Source: Tetrapisispora phaffii CBS 4417
Lineage: Eukaryota; Ascomycota; Saccharomycetes; Saccharomycetales; Saccharomycetaceae
Direction: 5' to 3'
Length of the DNA stretch: 64,000 bases
Assembly (NCBI RefSeq): GCF_000236905.1
Contig: NC_016528.1
Coordinates: 382,001 to 446,000 of the forward strand
The position numbers and the translations under genes are program-made. The notes beneath the pieces are model-generated. The model was not told where the DNA came from, did no database searches, and saw nothing but the letters and a program-made list of their open reading frames with translations. Shown piece by piece: positions 61,995-64,000 of this stretch (within the stretch, counting starts at the first letter, position 1; every line of letters starts with the position of its first letter).

Positions 61995-63317
61995 ATGACA
62001 AAACCAATAATATCCTTTAAACCAAGTTACAATTCTGTAATACGAGGTTGTCCTGGATTGCCAGATACACTTCCCCGCATAGAATATGAATTAAGAATCA
62101 GATCTAATGATGGTAAAGAGTTCAAAATAGAAAGAATTGAAGTTATATTTAAAACTATAGAAGCTCTGCATGCTACTCATACGTTTAGTTCAAAACCTAA
62201 GGTTGAGAAAACTTCTATTCATTATAAGAAAAATATAAAATTATCTGACAGTGTTCTTTTGGGTATCGATCTTCCTTTAACAATTGGTTTACCTGATCAA
62301 ATAAAAGAGACTAATTTCAATCCAAATTTTGGTTACACCGTGAATTTTCTAGATTGCAACGTGTATTACTATGTAGGCGATGCATCAGAATTGTTAGTAG
62401 AAAGTTATTCAGAACCCATAAATATAGAAAGATATACATATTTGCCTTCTAAACAATTGTTTCCCTCAATCAAGAAAAAATTTCACTCTCCAGATAAGAA
62501 GTTTTCAGTGGATCTTTCAATTGAAAATCCTTGCGTTACGACTGATGATTTATTAAAAACAAAAATATCTATCAAACAGTCATCGTCAAGTTACCCAATC
62601 TCACCACAAAAGGGACTTTTTAATAAAAAAACAAAGCTTAAAAGTGTTTCCTATGAAATAAAAGAACAACTAGAAGTATTAGACGCTGATAATGTTGATT
62701 CAAAGGATAATACAATTATGCATTTCTCTCAAGCGGTAAACGAAACTCTATCATTTAATGAAATCAAATTAAAAGCTAATTTAAGAGTTCTTACAAAAAA
62801 CGAATATTTTAAAGAATTTGAAACAACAATGCAAGAGCCTGCATTTTTATACAAGATACCAGACGATATTAAAATAGATAATACGATTAATTCAAATTCT
62901 ATGATGGAAACTAAATTAATTCAAAACAGTACAGGAGACAAAATTCCATTTCAATACCATACATCAATAAGTACTAATGGTAGCTTATTTTCGGTAAATC
63001 ATATTCTTCGAATAAAATTCAAAATAAGTAATGGTAGAGATTTTGAGATCCACTACCCAATTACCATATCCCAATGGTCTATAACACAAGTGAGATACGT
63101 AGAGGAAATAATCAACCAAGAAAGGGAAACTGCAGGGTTCGCACAACAATTTTACGAAAGTTATGGTGGAATCAAGAGAAATAAAAATACAAGACTACTA
63201 GAGTACCCTTCGTTACCTCCTGCTGTTTACCTTAATAACGAGGACACCTTACAAAAACTCAACATCTTGTTTAACATAGAACATAAAAAGCCATTACGTA
63301 TTCCATTAATTGGTTAA
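61995..63317 (+). CDS. RGL1: Probable Rgl1, regulator of Rho1 signalling (YPL066W)
   Basis: The product has 440 residues and no signal peptide, membrane span or catalytic motif that I can see. It is rich in beta-type segments (RIEYELRIRSNDGKEFKIER near the start, LRIKFKISNGRDFEIHYPI near the end). These are reminiscent of an arrestin-like sandwich, although I could not confirm that fold. The ending LEYPSLPPAVYL resembles the proline-containing tails of such proteins. The name rests mainly on position: VPS28 follows directly, and in S. cerevisiae YPL066W (RGL1, about 479 residues) precedes YPL065W (VPS28). Rgl1 is reported to act with the Rho1 exchange factor Tus1 at cytokinesis. COS111, which follows MCM7 in the YBR block, is the alternative but is twice as long. 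Confidence 0.68.
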   Translation: MTKPIISFKPSYNSVIRGCPGLPDTLPRIEYELRIRSNDGKEFKIERIEVIFKTIEALHATHTFSSKPKVEKTSIHYKKNIKLSDSVLLGIDLPLTIGLPDQIKETNFNPNFGYTVNFLDCNVYYYVGDASELLVESYSEPINIERYTYLPSKQLFPSIKKKFHSPDKKFSVDLSIENPCVTTDDLLKTKISIKQSSSSYPISPQKGLFNKKTKLKSVSYEIKEQLEVLDADNVDSKDNTIMHFSQAVNETLSFNEIKLKANLRVLTKNEYFKEFETTMQEPAFLYKIPDDIKIDNTINSNSMMETKLIQNSTGDKIPFQYHTSISTNGSLFSVNHILRIKFKISNGRDFEIHYPITISQWSITQVRYVEEIINQERETAGFAQQFYESYGGIKRNKNTRLLEYPSLPPAVYLNNEDTLQKLNILFNIEHKKPLRIPLIG

Positions 63318-63370
63318 CATATAAACCAAAAATAAGATACAGAAATATATACATGAAATAGACAATATGA

Positions 63371-63393
63371 TTTTGATACATGATGTATCAAAA
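63371..63393. repeat. Palindrome in the RGL1 3' flank
   Basis: TTTTGATACAT, one spacer base, then its exact reverse complement, about 55 bases after the RGL1 stop. It could form an RNA stem or be a factor site. Confidence 0.85.
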
Positions 63394-63462
63394 ACAAAAT
63401 TATGGATATAAATAATTTCAGATCACAGACGAATGAATGTTTTTTTTTCAATTCACATATAT

Positions 63463-63481
63463 ACCAATGTTGAACATTGGT
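63463..63481. repeat. Palindrome ACCAATGTT-G-AACATTGGT
   Basis: Perfect 9-base arms around a single central base. It contains CCAAT and ATTGG in opposite orientation, which recalls Hap-complex sites. Confidence 0.8.
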
Positions 63482-63871
63482 TAAAATTTACCTACTTACT
63501 CCCTTCCAGATTCCTATAAGTTATATAAATATCATAAATAGAACAAGGAGTACTTAGATGAACAGATGTGCTTATAATATTTAGTTATGACCATCAATTG
63601 ATTTAAATAATTAAGAGTATTATTTATATATGCTATCTTCAAAACTAGGACATTTGAATTTTCAGTTCGCTTCTGATGAGACAGAAGCTAAATCAAGAAG
63701 TTCACATCAGTATAACATAAACCCTTTAAACAGGAGTCACTTTCATTCTGATCGCAGATATGTGATTCAATATATTAGTGTTGTTATATTTGTTTCATCA
63801 AAGATAAGTATCCAATTAGTCTGATTGTAGATTTATAGATAAATTGAAGAAAACTGCCAATAAAACATACG

Positions 63872-64000
63872 ATGGCTCACTATCATTCTGCGTTATCTGA
63901 TGAGATTCCATTGTTTAATAATACTATAACTTTAGAGGAAAAGGAAAATATTGAATCACTAGCAGATATATATTCTATTATAATCACTACTGATAATGTT
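63872..64000 (+). CDS. VPS28: ESCRT-I subunit Vps28 (5' part; cut by window edge)
   Basis: These are the first 43 codons of Vps28, an ESCRT-I subunit that sorts ubiquitinated cargo into multivesicular bodies. The visible sequence begins MAHYHSALSDEIPLFNNTIT and continues EKENIESLADIYSIIITTDNV, matching the N-terminal Vps28 region (DEVPLFDNSIT...EIYSIVITLD in S. cerevisiae). The start is the only ATG giving this frame, and the gene continues past the window. The order RGL1-VPS28 agrees with YPL066W-YPL065W. Confidence 0.93.
   Translation, partial: MAHYHSALSDEIPLFNNTITLEEKENIESLADIYSIIITTDNV

Larger units (their letters stand above)
63318..63871. other. Intergenic region RGL1-VPS28
   Basis: This AT-rich spacer has two small palindromes at 63371-63393 and 63463-63481. 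A 64-codon frame at 63630-63824 overlaps the VPS28 promoter and has no recognisable family. Confidence 0.55.

Noticed and set aside
63630..63824. 64-codon plus-strand frame before VPS28
   Set aside because: No homology or synteny support. It occupies the VPS28 promoter.

Overview
The window is a stretch of nuclear chromosome from a budding yeast of the family Saccharomycetaceae. The evidence is compact, AT-rich, mostly intronless genes on both strands, introns with GTATGT donors and TACTAAC branch points near the 5' ends of ribosomal protein genes, and proteins matching Saccharomyces cerevisiae genes along their length. It holds 28 protein genes: 26 complete, the 3' end of ELP4 at the left edge and the 5' end of VPS28 at the right edge. 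I saw no rRNA, tRNA, transposon, CRISPR array or prokaryote-type cluster.

The gene order is the most informative property. Genes from two S. cerevisiae arms, the YPL101-YPL065 block (chromosome XVI) and the YBR180-YBR202 block (chromosome II), are shuffled together here in a single ancestral order. Many genes expected between them are absent (for example NOG1, GLR1, ELP3, BRO1, PGI1, MED8). That is the pattern of a yeast that shared the whole-genome duplication and then lost copies independently of S. cerevisiae. It suggests a Vanderwaltozyma/Tetrapisispora-like lineage, although the species cannot be named from this sequence alone. AHP1 is the exception: it sits between KTR4 and BEM1, which are adjacent in S. 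cerevisiae.

Layout: 1-5.4 kb, ELP4 (end), INA17, MGR2, an EEB1/EHT1 ester synthase and SEC62. 6.2-10.3 kb, two plasma-membrane exporters, DTR1 and SSU1. 10.5-13.5 kb, RPS6 and the ceramidase YDC1/YPC1. 14.1-24.5 kb, SEC16 (with an apparent frameshift near its end), SEN54 and the spliced meiotic gene PCH2. 24.6-34.6 kb, MOT1 and the intron-containing RPS9 and RPL21. 35.0-48 kb, AIM4, GPI2, TAF5, GCR1 and YTA6. 48.5-55.6 kb, KTR4, AHP1 and BEM1, with long intergenic regions containing hairpins. 55.8-64 kb, BTS1, DER1, MCM7, RGL1 and VPS28 (start).

The genes do not form an operon-like system. They serve separate housekeeping roles: transcription (MOT1, TAF5, GCR1), translation (RPS6, RPS9, RPL21, ELP4, SEN54), secretion and ER function (SEC62, SEC16, GPI2, KTR4, DER1), mitochondria (INA17, MGR2), replication and meiosis (MCM7, PCH2), polarity (BEM1, RGL1) and lipid metabolism (EEB1, YDC1, BTS1). 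The points most worth a second look are the GCR1 intron, whose long reading frame starts inside the probable intron; two palindromic Mcm1/ECB-type sites before MCM7; the single-base break in SEC16; the intronless RPS6; and several near-perfect intergenic hairpins. I did not find a previously undescribed biological system.
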